A DNA stretch of 64,000 bases from Pseudomonadota bacterium (GCA_018261615.1 JAGTSE010000011.1:53500-117499), one strand, 5' to 3'; shown: positions 19,543-28,208, counted from the first letter of the stretch. Notes: generated by a model not told the origin, from the sequence alone. Numbers and translations are program-made.

Positions 19543-20010
19543 TCAGGCCAACACAGACGCGTGCGCGCTGCTGGCAAGAAGAGAGAGGTTGATGGGGGTA
19601 TCGTTTTCCAGCGCCGCGTACAGGCTGTCGTAAACCGTGGCGATTTTTTCCAGATAGTGCTCCAGCACTTTTTCGCGATCGTGAGTGCTGATAACGCCGT
19701 CCACTTTTCCGTCGCTGGTGAGTTTCGCCTTCGAAATCAATCGCTTATCCCGTCCATCTTTATTGGCAATCGCGTATTCGATGGTATGGCCGTTAAAGCC
19801 ACCGGTCAGAGAGACGGTAACCGAAAAGTGGTCGAACAACTCAAAACAGAGCTGCTGCTCCGGCGCACAACCTATGGCATGGTGCAGGCGCGCTTTTGAC
19901 AGCGTAATCCCCTGAACCAGCGCGTTACAGTAACTGCGCCACTCCTCCTGCAGGAGATGGTGTCGCCCGGCAATGTAATCTGCCTTTTCGCTAATTTCCC
20001 AAATCGTCAT
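19543..20010 (-). CDS. hycA: HycA, negative regulator of the formate regulon
   Basis: HycA (155 residues) lowers FhlA-dependent transcription in E. coli. The sequence keeps the characteristic MTIWEISEKADYIAGRH start, LVQGITLSKARLHHAIGCAPE and VLEHYLEKIATVYDSLYAALEN. It is the first gene of the hyc operon, with a sigma-54 promoter about 35 bases upstream. The C-terminal tail differs from E. coli, as is common in this gene. Confidence 0.94.
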   Translation of the reverse strand: MTIWEISEKADYIAGRHHLLQEEWRSYCNALVQGITLSKARLHHAIGCAPEQQLCFELFDHFSVTVSLTGGFNGHTIEYAIANKDGRDKRLISKAKLTSDGKVDGVISTHDREKVLEHYLEKIATVYDSLYAALENDTPINLSLLASSAHASVLA

Positions 20011-20045
20011 GTCTGCTTACCTGATTAATTGAAACAACGGCGGTA

Positions 20046-20063
20046 AAGCATCATCCATGCCAA
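20046..20063 (-). promoter_or_regulatory. Sigma-54 promoter of the hyc operon
   Basis: On the minus strand the segment reads TTGGCATGGATGATGCTT, with GG and GC exactly 12 bases apart as required for -24/-12 promoters. It lies about 36 bases upstream of the hycA start, and the FhlA-type sites are on its far side. Confidence 0.75.
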
Positions 20064-20112
20064 AATTTAAGCAATTGATTATTAAGTGAATAAATAAAAA
20101 GATCCACTCACT

Positions 20113-20157
20113 TCGACGTGTCATCTCGACAGGTTCGACATCGTCACGGTGTCAAAA
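20113..20157. promoter_or_regulatory. FhlA-type sites in the hycA-hypA divergent region
   Basis: The stretch holds TGTCATCTCGACA followed by TTCGACATCGTCAC and GTGTCA, several copies of the TGTCA/TCGACA half-sites found at hydN and hycA-hycB. It lies between two oppositely directed sigma-54 promoters and could serve both. Confidence 0.6.
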
Positions 20158-20164
20158 TCACTGA

Positions 20165-20180
20165 TGGCACTCTTATTGCA
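20165..20180 (+). promoter_or_regulatory. Sigma-54 promoter of the hyp operon
   Basis: TGGCACTCTTATTGCA matches the -24/-12 consensus very well, with GG (20166-20167) and GC (20178-20179) 12 bases apart. The hypA start is 29 bases downstream, behind an AAGGAGGG ribosome-binding site. Confidence 0.85.
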
Positions 20181-20208
20181 TTAACGCGGCAACTCATAAG
20201 GAGGGATT

Positions 20209-20556
20209 ATGCATGAGATCACTTTGTGCCAGCGGGCGCTGGAAATCATTGAACAACAGGCCACAGCGAACGGCGCGCGTCGGGTAACTGGCGTCTGGTT
20301 AAAAGTGGGCGCATTTTCCTGTGTCGAAACCGAAGCTTTAACGTTTTGTTTTGATCTGGTGTGCCGTGGCAGCCTGGCGGAAGGTTGTACACTGCACGTC
20401 GAACAACAGCAAGCGGAGTGCTGGTGCGAGTCTTGTCGGCAGTACGTCACGCTGCTCACCCAGCGAGTTCGCCGCTGCCCACAATGCCACAGCGACCAGT
20501 TGCAGATCGTTGCCGACGATGGAATGCAAATTCAGCGCCTGGAAATTGAGGAGTAA
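20209..20556 (+). CDS. hypA: HypA, hydrogenase nickel-insertion protein
   Basis: HypA (115 residues) brings nickel to the hydrogenase large subunit together with HypB. The N-terminal MHE supplies the nickel ligand, and the zinc site is formed by CESC and CPQC (residues about 73-93). Length and sequence are typical. It is the first gene of hypABCDE. Confidence 0.96.
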   Translation: MHEITLCQRALEIIEQQATANGARRVTGVWLKVGAFSCVETEALTFCFDLVCRGSLAEGCTLHVEQQQAECWCESCRQYVTLLTQRVRRCPQCHSDQLQIVADDGMQIQRLEIEE

Positions 20557-20559
20557 ACA

Positions 20560-21432
20560 ATGTGTACAACATGTGGTTGTCAGGACGGTAATCTTTATAT
20601 CGAGGGGGACGAACATAACCCGCACTCTGCGTTTCGCAGCGCACCGTTCGCCCCTGCTGCGCGCCCTGCGCTAACTATCACCCGCGTCAATACCCGTGAG
20701 TTCACCCCAACCCAATCGGGTAGCGGCGATTTGCATTACGGTCATGGGGAAGCTGGTACCCACGCGCCGGGAATGAGCCAGCGCCGGATGCTGGAAGTAG
20801 AAATCGACGTACTGGATAAAAATAACCAGATCGCCGCCCGTAACCGCGCCCGCTTTGCCGCCCGCCAGCAACTGGTGCTGAACCTGGTCTCCAGTCCTGG
20901 CTCCGGCAAAACCACCCTGCTCACAGAAACCTTGCAGCGCCTGAATGCGTGCGTACCCTGCGCGGTTATCGAAGGGGATCAGCAAACCGTCAATGACGCC
21001 GCGCGTATTCGCGCTACCGGCACACCGGCGATTCAGGTGAACACTGGCAAGGGGTGTCACCTGGATGCGCAGATGATTGCCGATGCTGCGCCGCGTCTGC
21101 CGCTCGACGATCGCGGCATTCTGTTTATTGAAAACGTCGGTAACCTGGTATGCCCGGCGGGCTTCGATCTGGGCGAACGCCATAAAGTGGCGGTGTTGTC
21201 GGTAACCGAGGGGGAAGACAAGCCGCTGAAATATCCGCATATGTTCGCCGCCGCCTCGCTGATGCTGCTGAATAAAGTGGATCTGCTGCCGTATCTCAAT
21301 TTCGATGTCGAGCGCTGCATCGCTTATGCCCGTGAAGTGAACCCACAGATTGAGATCCTGCTGGTTTCCGCCACCAAAGGCGACGGGATGGACGCCTGGC
21401 TTGACTGGCTGGAGACACAACGATGTGTATAG
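20560..21432 (+). CDS. hypB: HypB, GTPase for nickel insertion
   Basis: HypB (290 residues) is a GTPase that releases nickel to HypA and the hydrogenase precursor. The N-terminus has the high-affinity metal motif CTTCGC, and the G domain shows the P-loop [11 protein letters not shown], a DQQT switch stretch and NKVDLL for base recognition. A histidine-poor linker joins the two, as in E. coli. It starts three bases after hypA ends and overlaps hypC. Confidence 0.97.
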   Translation: MCTTCGCQDGNLYIEGDEHNPHSAFRSAPFAPAARPALTITRVNTREFTPTQSGSGDLHYGHGEAGTHAPGMSQRRMLEVEIDVLDKNNQIAARNRARFAARQQLVLNLVSSPGSGKTTLLTETLQRLNACVPCAVIEGDQQTVNDAARIRATGTPAIQVNTGKGCHLDAQMIADAAPRLPLDDRGILFIENVGNLVCPAGFDLGERHKVAVLSVTEGEDKPLKYPHMFAAASLMLLNKVDLLPYLNFDVERCIAYAREVNPQIEILLVSATKGDGMDAWLDWLETQRCV

Positions 21433-21695
21433 GCGTACCGGGGCAAATTTGCGCCATTGACGGCCTGCAAGCCAAAGTGGATGTCTGCGGCATTCAGCGC
21501 GATGTCGATTTAACCCTGGTCGGCAGCCACGATGAACACGGCCAACCGCGTCTCGGCCAGTGGGTGCTGGTGCATGTCGGTTTTGCCATGAGCGTGATTA
21601 ACGAAGCCGAAGCGCTTGATACTCTGGCGGCGCTGCAAAATATGTTCGATGTCGAGCCGGATGTCGGTGCGCTGCTCTACGGCGAGGAGAAATAA
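21423..21695 (+). CDS. hypC: HypC, hydrogenase maturation chaperone
   Basis: HypC (90 residues) carries the Fe(CN)2CO unit with HypD and binds the HycE precursor. The essential N-terminal cysteine is present in MCIGVPGQI. The gene overlaps hypB by ten bases and shares a base with the hypD start. Confidence 0.96.
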   Translation: MCIGVPGQICAIDGLQAKVDVCGIQRDVDLTLVGSHDEHGQPRLGQWVLVHVGFAMSVINEAEALDTLAALQNMFDVEPDVGALLYGEEK

Positions 21696-22816
21696 TGCGT
21701 TTTGTCGACGAATATCGCGCCCCGGAACAAGTGATGCAGCTTATTGCCCATCTGCGCGACCGGGCGTCTCATCTTAGCTATACTGCCGCGCGTCCGCTGC
21801 GCATTATGGAAGTGTGCGGCGGCCACACACACGCCATTTTCAAATTCGGCCTCGATCAACTGCTGCCGGAAAACATCGAGTTTATCCACGGGCCGGGCTG
21901 CCCGGTGTGCGTGTTACCGATGGGGCGCATCGATACCTGCGTGGAGATTGCCAGCCATCCGGACGTGATCTTCTGCACTTTCGGCGACGCCATTCGCGTA
22001 CCGGGGAAAAAGGGGTCGCTATTACAGGCAAAAGCGCGTGGTGCCGATGTGCGCATCGTCTATTCCCCGATGGATGCGCTGGCGCTGGCGGAAAAAAATC
22101 CGCAGCGCAAAGTGGTGTTTTTCGGTCTCGGTTTCGAAACCACTATGCCCGCTACGGCCATTACGCTTCAGCAGGCCAAAACCCGCAACATCAACAACTT
22201 CTGGTTTTTCTGCCAGCACATTACGCTGCTCCCAACGCTACGCAGCCTGCTGGAACAGCCGGACAACGGCATTGATGCCTTTCTTGCGCCCGGCCATGTC
22301 AGCATGGTGATCGGTACCGACGCGTACACCTTTATTGCCGAAGAATTTCGTCGCCCGCTGGTGGTTGCCGGGTTTGAACCGCTGGATCTGTTGCAGGGCG
22401 TGGTGATGCTGGTGGAACAGAAAATCGCCGCGCAAAGCCGGGTGGAAAATCAGTACCGCCGCGTCGTGCCGGATGAAGGCAACCGGCTGGCACAGGCTGC
22501 GATTGCCGATGTGTTTGCCGTCAGCGGTGACAGCGAGTGGCGCGGGCTGGGGGTGATCGGCGAATCCGGCGTACATTTGACGCAGGCTTATCAGCAGTTC
22601 GATGCGGAAGCGCACTTTCGCCCGGCGGTGCAGCAGGTGTATGACGATCCGCGCGCCCGCTGCGGCGATGTGCTGACCGGCCGCTGCAAACCGCACCAGT
22701 GCCCGCTGTTTGGCAACACCTGTAATCCGCAAAGCGCCTTTGGCGCGCTGATGGTCTCCTCAGAAGGAGCCTGCGCGGCCTGGTATCAGTATCGCGCTCA
22801 GGAGTGTGAAGTATGA
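21695..22816 (+). CDS. hypD: HypD, scaffold for the Fe(CN)2CO cofactor
   Basis: HypD (373 residues, equal to E. coli) is the iron-sulfur scaffold on which the hydrogenase iron ligands are assembled with HypC and HypE. Conserved motifs include EVCGGHTHAIFKFGLD, HGPGCPVCVLP and the C-terminal cysteine group CKPHQCPLFGNTC. It overlaps hypE by four bases. Confidence 0.97.
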   Translation: MRFVDEYRAPEQVMQLIAHLRDRASHLSYTAARPLRIMEVCGGHTHAIFKFGLDQLLPENIEFIHGPGCPVCVLPMGRIDTCVEIASHPDVIFCTFGDAIRVPGKKGSLLQAKARGADVRIVYSPMDALALAEKNPQRKVVFFGLGFETTMPATAITLQQAKTRNINNFWFFCQHITLLPTLRSLLEQPDNGIDAFLAPGHVSMVIGTDAYTFIAEEFRRPLVVAGFEPLDLLQGVVMLVEQKIAAQSRVENQYRRVVPDEGNRLAQAAIADVFAVSGDSEWRGLGVIGESGVHLTQAYQQFDAEAHFRPAVQQVYDDPRARCGDVLTGRCKPHQCPLFGNTCNPQSAFGALMVSSEGACAAWYQYRAQECEV

Positions 22817-23823
22817 ATGAAGTCCAACTCGCCCACGGCAGCGGCGGCCAGGCGATGCAGCAGCTTATCAGCCAGCTCTTTATGGAGGCGTTTGCTAACC
22901 CGTGGCTGGCCGAGCAGGAAGATCAGGCGCGGCTGGATCTGGCCGCGCTGGCCGCCAGCGGTGACAGGCTGGCGTTCTCCACCGACAGCTATGTGATCGA
23001 TCCGCTGTTCTTTCCCGGCGGCAATATTGGCAAGCTTGCAGTGTGCGGCACCGCCAACGACATCGCCGTCAGCGGCGCAACTCCGCGCTACCTCTCCTGC
23101 GGATTTATCCTTGAAGAAGGCCTGCCGATGGCGACGCTGAAAACCGTCGTCGACAGCATGGCCGCCACCGCCCGCGCGGCTGATATTGCGATTGTGACTG
23201 GTGATACCAAAGTGGTGCAGCGCGGCGCGGCAGATAAGCTTTTTATCAATACCGCCGGGATTGGCGCGATTCCGCGTTCGATTCACTGGGCGGCGCAGTC
23301 GCTGCAACCGGGAGACGTACTGCTGGCAAGCGGCACGCTGGGCGATCATGGCGCAACGATCCTTAATTTGCGTGAAGGGTTGGGGCTGGATGGGGAGTTG
23401 TCCAGCGATTGTGCCGTGCTGACGCCGTTAATCGCCACCCTGCACGATCTTCCCGGCGTGAAAGCGCTGCGCGATGCGACGCGCGGCGGCGTTAATGCAG
23501 TGGTACATGAGTTTGCCGCTGCCTGTGGCTTCGGTATCGAACTCAACGAAGCCACGTTACCGGTGAAACCGGCGGTGCGCGGAGTCTGCGAGTTACTGGG
23601 GCTGGAAGCGCTGAATTTTGCCAACGAAGGCAAACTGGTGATTGCTGTACAGCGCGAGGTCGCAGAGCAGGCGCTGTCACGTTTGCGCGCTCACCCGCTT
23701 GGCGCAGAGGCGGCAATGATTGGCGAAGTGGTTGAACGTCAGGGCGTACGCCTGGCGGGGCTGTACGGCGTTAAACGCCTGTTAGATTTACCCCACGCGG
23801 AACCATTGCCGCGTATTTGCTAA
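22813..23823 (+). CDS. hypE: HypE, thiocarbamate dehydratase
   Basis: HypE (336 residues) receives a carbamoyl group from HypF on its C-terminal cysteine and converts it to thiocyanate, the source of the hydrogenase cyanide ligands. The protein ends PRIC, keeping that cysteine. The N-terminal AHGSGGQAMQQLISQLF and the FSTDSYVIDPLFFPGG block are typical. hypF, its partner, is not in this window. Confidence 0.97.
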   Translation: MNEVQLAHGSGGQAMQQLISQLFMEAFANPWLAEQEDQARLDLAALAASGDRLAFSTDSYVIDPLFFPGGNIGKLAVCGTANDIAVSGATPRYLSCGFILEEGLPMATLKTVVDSMAATARAADIAIVTGDTKVVQRGAADKLFINTAGIGAIPRSIHWAAQSLQPGDVLLASGTLGDHGATILNLREGLGLDGELSSDCAVLTPLIATLHDLPGVKALRDATRGGVNAVVHEFAAACGFGIELNEATLPVKPAVRGVCELLGLEALNFANEGKLVIAVQREVAEQALSRLRAHPLGAEAAMIGEVVERQGVRLAGLYGVKRLLDLPHAEPLPRIC

Positions 23824-23875
23824 TTTTTTTGTTTTTATTTTTTCACACCTGCGAGTGTGTTCCTGGATGAGCAAT

Positions 23876-25951
23876 ATGTCGTATACACCGATGAGCGATC
23901 TCGGACAACAGGGGTTGTTCGACATCACCCGTGTTTTGTTACAACAGCCGGATATGGCGTCACTCAGCGAAACGCTGGCCCGGCTGACCCGCCAGGCGGC
24001 ACTCGCGGATAGCGCGGCGATTGTACTGTGGCATGCAGACAGCCACAGCGCCAGCCGCTACGCCGTCAATGCCCCTGCAAACAATGCAACTTATGAGGAT
24101 CATTTACTGCTGGCGGGTGGGCCGGTCAGACACATTCTTTCCCACCCGCAGGCGCTCTATTGCAGCGCGACCACTTTTACGGAAACCTGGCCCGCGCTGA
24201 CGCAGAACCGGCTCTATCCGCCGTTTGCGCACTACTGCCTACTGCCGCTGGCGGCGGAGGGACAAATTTTCGGCGGCTGCGAATTTTTTCGCCGCGACGG
24301 GCAACCGTGGAGCGATAAAGAGAGCGAACGCTTGCACACCCTGGCGCAAATCGTCGCCGTGGTCACCGAGCAACTCCAGAGCAGGGACAACCAGACGCCG
24401 GATTACCAGTCATTGTGCCAGGAGCGGGACGATTTTCGCATTCTGGTGGCCATCACCAATGCGGTACTCTCGCGGCTGCATATGGACGAGCTGGTCAGCG
24501 AGGTGGCGAAAGAGATCCACTACTATTTCGGCATCGACGCCATCAGTCTGGTGCTACGCGGTAGCCGCAAAGGCAAGCTGACTATCTATTCGACGCATTA
24601 CAAAGATGAACTGAATCCGAAGCATGAGATTCAGGAAGCCGACGAAGAAGGCACGCTGACCGAACGGGTGTTCCGCAGTAAAGAGATGCTGCTGCTGAAT
24701 CTGCATGAGCGCGACAAACTCGCGCCCTACGAGCGGATGCTGTTTGAAACCTGGGGTAATCAGATCCAGACGCTGTGCCTGCTGCCGCTGATGTCCGGCA
24801 AAAATCTGCTTGGCGTGCTGAAACTGGCGCAGTGCCAGAAAGAGGTGTTTACCCAGGCGAATCTCAAGCTGCTGCGCCAGATTGCCGAACGCATCGCCAT
24901 CGCCGTGGATAACGCACTGGCTTACCAGGAAATTCATCGACTGAAAGAGCGACTGGTGGATGAAAACCTGGCGCTGACTGAGCAGCTAAATAATGTCGAT
25001 AACGAGTTTGGCGAGATCATCGGCCGCAGCCAGGCGATGTTCAGCGTGTTGAAACAGGTTGAGATGGTGGCGCAAAGCAACAGCACTGTGCTGATCCTCG
25101 GCGAAACCGGCACCGGCAAGGAACTGATTGCCCGCGCGATCCATAACCTCAGCGATCGCAATAGCCGACGAATGGTGAAGATGAACTGCGCTGCCATGCC
25201 TGCCGGGCTGCTGGAAAGCGATCTCTTTGGCCATGAGCGCGGCGCGTTTACCGGTGCCAGCACCCAGCGGATTGGCCGCTTCGAGCTGGCGGATAAAAGC
25301 TCGCTGTTTCTCGATGAAGTGGGCGATATGCCGCTGGAGCTGCAACCGAAGCTGCTGCGTGTGTTGCAGGAGCAGGAGTTCGAGCGGCTCGGCAGTAATA
25401 AGCTTATCCAGACCGATGTGCGGCTGATCGCCGCCACCAACCGCGATCTGAAACAGATGGTCGCCGATCGCGAGTTCCGTAGCGATCTTTACTACCGGCT
25501 CAATGTCTTCCCGATATATCTGCCGCCGTTGCGCGAACGGCCGGAAGACATTCCGCTGCTGGTGAAAGCCTTTACCTTCAAGATTGCCCGCAAAATGGGC
25601 CGTTGCATCGACAGCATTCCGGCGGAAACGTTACGCGTGCTGAGTTCCATGGAGTGGCCGGGCAATGTGCGCGAGCTGGAGAACGTCATCGAACGAGCGG
25701 TGCTGCTGACGCACGGCAATGTGTTGCAACTTTCGCTGCCGGAAATCACCATTCCGTCGCTGCTCGCTGCGGAGCCCGCTGAAGTGGCTCGCGAAGGCGA
25801 AGATGAGTACCAGCTGATTGTTCGCGTACTGCGCGAAACCAACGGTGTGGTCGCCGGGCCAAAAGGCGCAGCGCAGCGGCTCGGGCTTAAACGCACCACT
25901 CTGCTTTCGCGCATGAAACGTTTAGGTATCAATAAAGACGCACTATGTTAA
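23876..25951 (+). CDS. fhlA: FhlA, formate-sensing sigma-54 activator
   Basis: FhlA activates hyc, hyp and hydN-fdhF in response to formate. From the ATG giving MSYTPMSDLGQQG, as in E. coli, it is 691 residues: two GAF-type sensory regions (about 1-350), an AAA+ domain with Walker A GETGTGKE, the sigma-54 contact loop GAFTGA and DEVGDMP, and a C-terminal Fis-type helix-turn-helix (GPKGAAQRLGLKRTTLLSRMKRLGI). In-frame ATGs at 23855 and 23867 are possible alternatives. It follows hypE by 52 bp. Confidence 0.96.
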   Translation: MSYTPMSDLGQQGLFDITRVLLQQPDMASLSETLARLTRQAALADSAAIVLWHADSHSASRYAVNAPANNATYEDHLLLAGGPVRHILSHPQALYCSATTFTETWPALTQNRLYPPFAHYCLLPLAAEGQIFGGCEFFRRDGQPWSDKESERLHTLAQIVAVVTEQLQSRDNQTPDYQSLCQERDDFRILVAITNAVLSRLHMDELVSEVAKEIHYYFGIDAISLVLRGSRKGKLTIYSTHYKDELNPKHEIQEADEEGTLTERVFRSKEMLLLNLHERDKLAPYERMLFETWGNQIQTLCLLPLMSGKNLLGVLKLAQCQKEVFTQANLKLLRQIAERIAIAVDNALAYQEIHRLKERLVDENLALTEQLNNVDNEFGEIIGRSQAMFSVLKQVEMVAQSNSTVLILGETGTGKELIARAIHNLSDRNSRRMVKMNCAAMPAGLLESDLFGHERGAFTGASTQRIGRFELADKSSLFLDEVGDMPLELQPKLLRVLQEQEFERLGSNKLIQTDVRLIAATNRDLKQMVADREFRSDLYYRLNVFPIYLPPLRERPEDIPLLVKAFTFKIARKMGRCIDSIPAETLRVLSSMEWPGNVRELENVIERAVLLTHGNVLQLSLPEITIPSLLAAEPAEVAREGEDEYQLIVRVLRETNGVVAGPKGAAQRLGLKRTTLLSRMKRLGINKDALC

Positions 25952-25993
25952 GCTGAAAAAACATTCAACATATCCATACATAATGGAGGCCTT

Positions 25994-26422
25994 ATGGCAG
26001 TTTCAGCGCGAAATCAGTTAGTAGGCAAGGTCAGTGCAACCTCTCACGGTGCCGTGAATGATGAAGTGGAACTCACCCTCGACGGCGGCGCAAAGCTGGT
26101 GGCGATTGTCACCAGCAGCAGTCAGGCGGCGCTGGGGCTGACGCCAGGCAAAGAGGCTATCGCGCTGATCAAAGCGCCGTGGGTGACGCTGGCAACTGAA
26201 GATTGCGGGCTGAAGTTCTCCGCCCGTAATCAGTTCGCCGGGAAAGTCACTTCGGTGACTGAAGGCGCGGTCAACGCCACGGTGCATGTGCAGACCGATG
26301 CCGGGTTTGGGCTGGTGGCAGTTGTTACCAATGAAAGTCTGCAAGATTTGCAACTGGACAGTGGTAAACGCGTTATTGCGCTGATTAAGGCTTCGGCGAT
26401 TTTGATCGCTACACGCGTCTGA
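25994..26422 (+). CDS. Two-domain molybdate/molybdopterin-binding (Mop/TOBE) protein
   Basis: This 142-residue cytoplasmic protein is two tandem Mop domains. SARNQLVGKVSATSHGAVNDEVEL in the first half repeats as SARNQFAGKVTSVTEGAVNATVHV in the second, each ending with an IALIKA motif (ALIKAPWV and ALIKASAI). Such molbindins store or buffer molybdate (ModG/Mop type). The position 42 bp after fhlA suggests service to the molybdenum enzyme FdhF, though no sigma-54 promoter was seen in front. GGAGG precedes the ATG. Confidence 0.88.
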   Translation: MAVSARNQLVGKVSATSHGAVNDEVELTLDGGAKLVAIVTSSSQAALGLTPGKEAIALIKAPWVTLATEDCGLKFSARNQFAGKVTSVTEGAVNATVHVQTDAGFGLVAVVTNESLQDLQLDSGKRVIALIKASAILIATRV

Positions 26423-26426
26423 GTGC

Positions 26427-26607
26427 TTTTGGAATATTGTGGAATTATGCCGTTCACCGGAAGAATGGCATTTTTGGAAGTATCGTGGAAAGGTTCCGTT
26501 CACCAGAACAACGGTGTTTTGGGAATATCGTGGGATAGTTCCGTTCACCAGAACAACGGTGTTTTGGGAATATCGTGGGATGGTTCCGTTCACCAGACGT
26601 TCAGGAG
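26427..26607. repeat. Four tandem 45-bp repeats
   Basis: A 45-base unit (TTCCGTTCACCAGAACAACG, then a 25-base part ending near AATATCGTGG) recurs with landmarks at 26448, 26493, 26538 and 26583, exactly 45 bases apart. The last copies are nearly identical and the first is degenerate. Because 45 is a multiple of three, all frames stay open through it, which creates spurious readings. One more copy occurs in inverse orientation at 28043-28075. Confidence 0.85.
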
Positions 26608-26627
26608 TTCCTTTAAGCCGTTATGCA

Positions 26628-26851
26628 GTGAACGGGAAAAGGGGAGCTACCGCGCTCCCCTTTTCAATCCCCGCGGCCCCGCGGGAAATCGGTGCTTCGC
26701 ACTACGCTCATCTCCCGAGTGCCCGACGGCGGTCGGCTCAACTCGACGTCGTGTCTCGGTTCGCCTCTGGCCGCCATCCGTGGCGTCCAGACCTTGTCGT
26801 TCACTCTTCGATTCGCCGATTTCAGCGGGGACTCAACCCCATCGCTTCAGC
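26628..26851. repeat. Left arm of a long inverted repeat
   Basis: This roughly 224-bp arm is repeated in inverse orientation at 27790-28014 with most bases conserved. Near its outer end (26637-26664) is a terminator-like hairpin, AAAAGGGGAGC/GCTCCCCTTTT, then CCGCGGCCCCGCGGG. Small insertions and deletions between the arms break any shared frame, so conservation is at the DNA or RNA level. The readings through it resemble hypothetical proteins annotated in phage-related islands, but I do not call a gene. Confidence 0.8.
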
Positions 26852-27134
26852 ACCTGTGTTCATAGCGAAAATAGTGTCGCTGCCGGAAATGCCCGGTGGC
26901 GTGAATGCTTACTGGGCTTGCCTGGCTCGCAGGTACTCTGAATTTGAATGCTTTTATGCACTAATTTTGCGAAGCTGCTCCCGGGAATGGTAATCCCTTC
27001 ATTAAGTTAGCTATAATCCCTTGCCGCCTGTATGTGTTAGTCCTATGTTCTCTCCGCGCCTGCAAAATCAGGCGTCGGGTTTAGCATCCTGATTAACCTT
27101 ATCGGCGATATTTTACTATCGAGCGTTCTGTCTC

Positions 27135-27276
27135 ATCTCAATGGTGGGCTGAGCGGGGGCACCGCAAGGTGCGCCGGTTTCCGATAAGGCCGGTAATGCT
27201 AACTCCGTTCAGTCCGCCACCAGTGAAATTAGCATTTCCGGTGGTGGTATTTTTATCACTTATCGGAGGCTGCCTT
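27135..27276 (+). promoter_or_regulatory. Structured leader of the 148-residue unknown gene
   Basis: This stretch contains several complementary segments: GGGGCACCG/CGGT-type pairs, CCGGTTTCC/GGCCGG, AATGCTAA (27196) with TTAGCATT (27229), and CCACCAG with CGGTGGTGG. It runs directly into the GGAGG of the gene at 27277. It looks like a folded 5' leader, possibly a control element. The 280 bp before it (26852-27134) show no gene. Confidence 0.4.
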
Positions 27277-27723
27277 ATGGCTACAATCCCAACCCTGACT
27301 CACGCCTTATTTACCTCGCCGTTCAGCCACAGCACGGATTTCATCGAGCTTGCGGATAACTGCGAGCGTTTTGCCGAAGCGTTGGCGGAATGCGACGATC
27401 CACAACAGAAAATGGCGCTCTGCGGCAGGCTTTCTGCCTGTCTTACCCTGCTGCAACCTACGCTTCTCGATCCTGTTCCGGAACATTTAAAAGCCTGTCT
27501 GACCGTTGAGCATTTTCCTGGTCGTTTCCCGCAATTTGAGCCAGAAGCCGACCAACTGTGTGGCTACTGTCAGACGCTAACACAACTACTGATGAGCGGC
27601 ACACTCGCGCCTGAACCCGAAAGCATCGTGCGGGATTTGCTGTATAGGTTGGTCGATTTTTTTGCCGATACGATGAAAGCACCACGCTGGTTAAAACAGG
27701 GAGACACGATTATCGAACTCTGA
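27277..27723 (+). CDS. Unknown 148-residue protein inside an inverted-repeat element
   Basis: I do not recognise this protein. From the ATG with GGAGG seven bases upstream it is 148 residues, predicted soluble and acidic. It has an N-terminal MATIPTLTHALFTSPFSH, then helical stretches (LADNCERFAEALAECDD) and seven cysteines. The C-terminal part LLYRLVDFFADTMKAPRWL is likely amphipathic. A longer reading from 27169 lies in the leader and is not needed. It is the only gene between the two arms of the inverted repeat and has no clear signal peptide in the chosen form. Confidence 0.65.
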   Translation: MATIPTLTHALFTSPFSHSTDFIELADNCERFAEALAECDDPQQKMALCGRLSACLTLLQPTLLDPVPEHLKACLTVEHFPGRFPQFEPEADQLCGYCQTLTQLLMSGTLAPEPESIVRDLLYRLVDFFADTMKAPRWLKQGDTIIEL

Positions 27724-27789
27724 AATGGTACCCTCTTCTCCCCTTCTTTCTGTTCTTACAGCAATACCTGTTTATGTATGAATAAAAAG

Positions 27790-28014
27790 GCTGAAGCGAT
27801 GGGGTTGAGTCCCCGCTGAAATCGGCGAACCGGAGGGCAGATGACAAGGGCTGGACGCCACGGATGGCGGCCAGAGGCGAACCGAGCCATGGACGGCGAG
27901 TTGAGCCGACCGCTGGCAGATGACCGGGAGGGGAGCGCAGTGCAAAGCACCGATTTCCCGCGGGGCCGCGGGGATTGAAAAGGGGAGCGCGGTAGCTCCC
28001 CTTTTCCCGTTCAC
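27790..28014. repeat. Right arm of the long inverted repeat
   Basis: This is the inverse copy of 26628-26851. It includes the same hairpin (27978-28005: AAAAGGGGAGC, loop, GCTCCCCTTTT) and the same GATTTCCCGCGGGGCCGCGG stretch. Beyond its outer end, at 28043-28075, lies one inverse copy of the 45-bp tandem unit, so the symmetry extends further. Together the arms enclose about 940 bp with the unknown gene at 27277. Confidence 0.8.
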
Positions 28015-28171
28015 GGGAGATAAAGTGTAAGTGTTTGCCTGTCTTCTGGTGAACGGAACCCTTCCACGATATTCCAAAAATGCAGTTCTTCAATATACGC
28101 CTACCAGGATTGGTTCTAAGTGGGGCCGGATAATTATTCTACCAGGCCCACTGTGAAATTCTTCAGGCAAA

Positions 28172-28208
28172 AATAAATATCCTCCGGCATAGCCGGAGGA
28201 TATTTATT
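28172..28208. terminator. Perfect 17-bp hairpin before chbB
   Basis: AATAAATATCCTCCGGC (28172-28188) and GCCGGAGGATATTTATT (28192-28208) pair perfectly around ATA. The A/T-rich foot on both sides could let it act as a terminator in either direction. The rest of 28081-28510 shows no supported gene; a second small hairpin, CCCGC/GCGGG, lies near 28422-28436. The chb promoter must be in this stretch but was not pinpointed. Confidence 0.55.

Noticed and set aside
26427..26607. Tandem repeats considered as a CRISPR array
   Set aside because: Units are contiguous 45-bp repeats without distinct spacers, and no cas gene is nearby.
26423..26993. Open frames through the tandem repeats and left arm, resembling hypothetical island proteins
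   Set aside because: The repeat length is a multiple of three, which keeps frames open by chance. The two arms of the inverted repeat differ by frame-breaking indels, so protein conservation is not supported.
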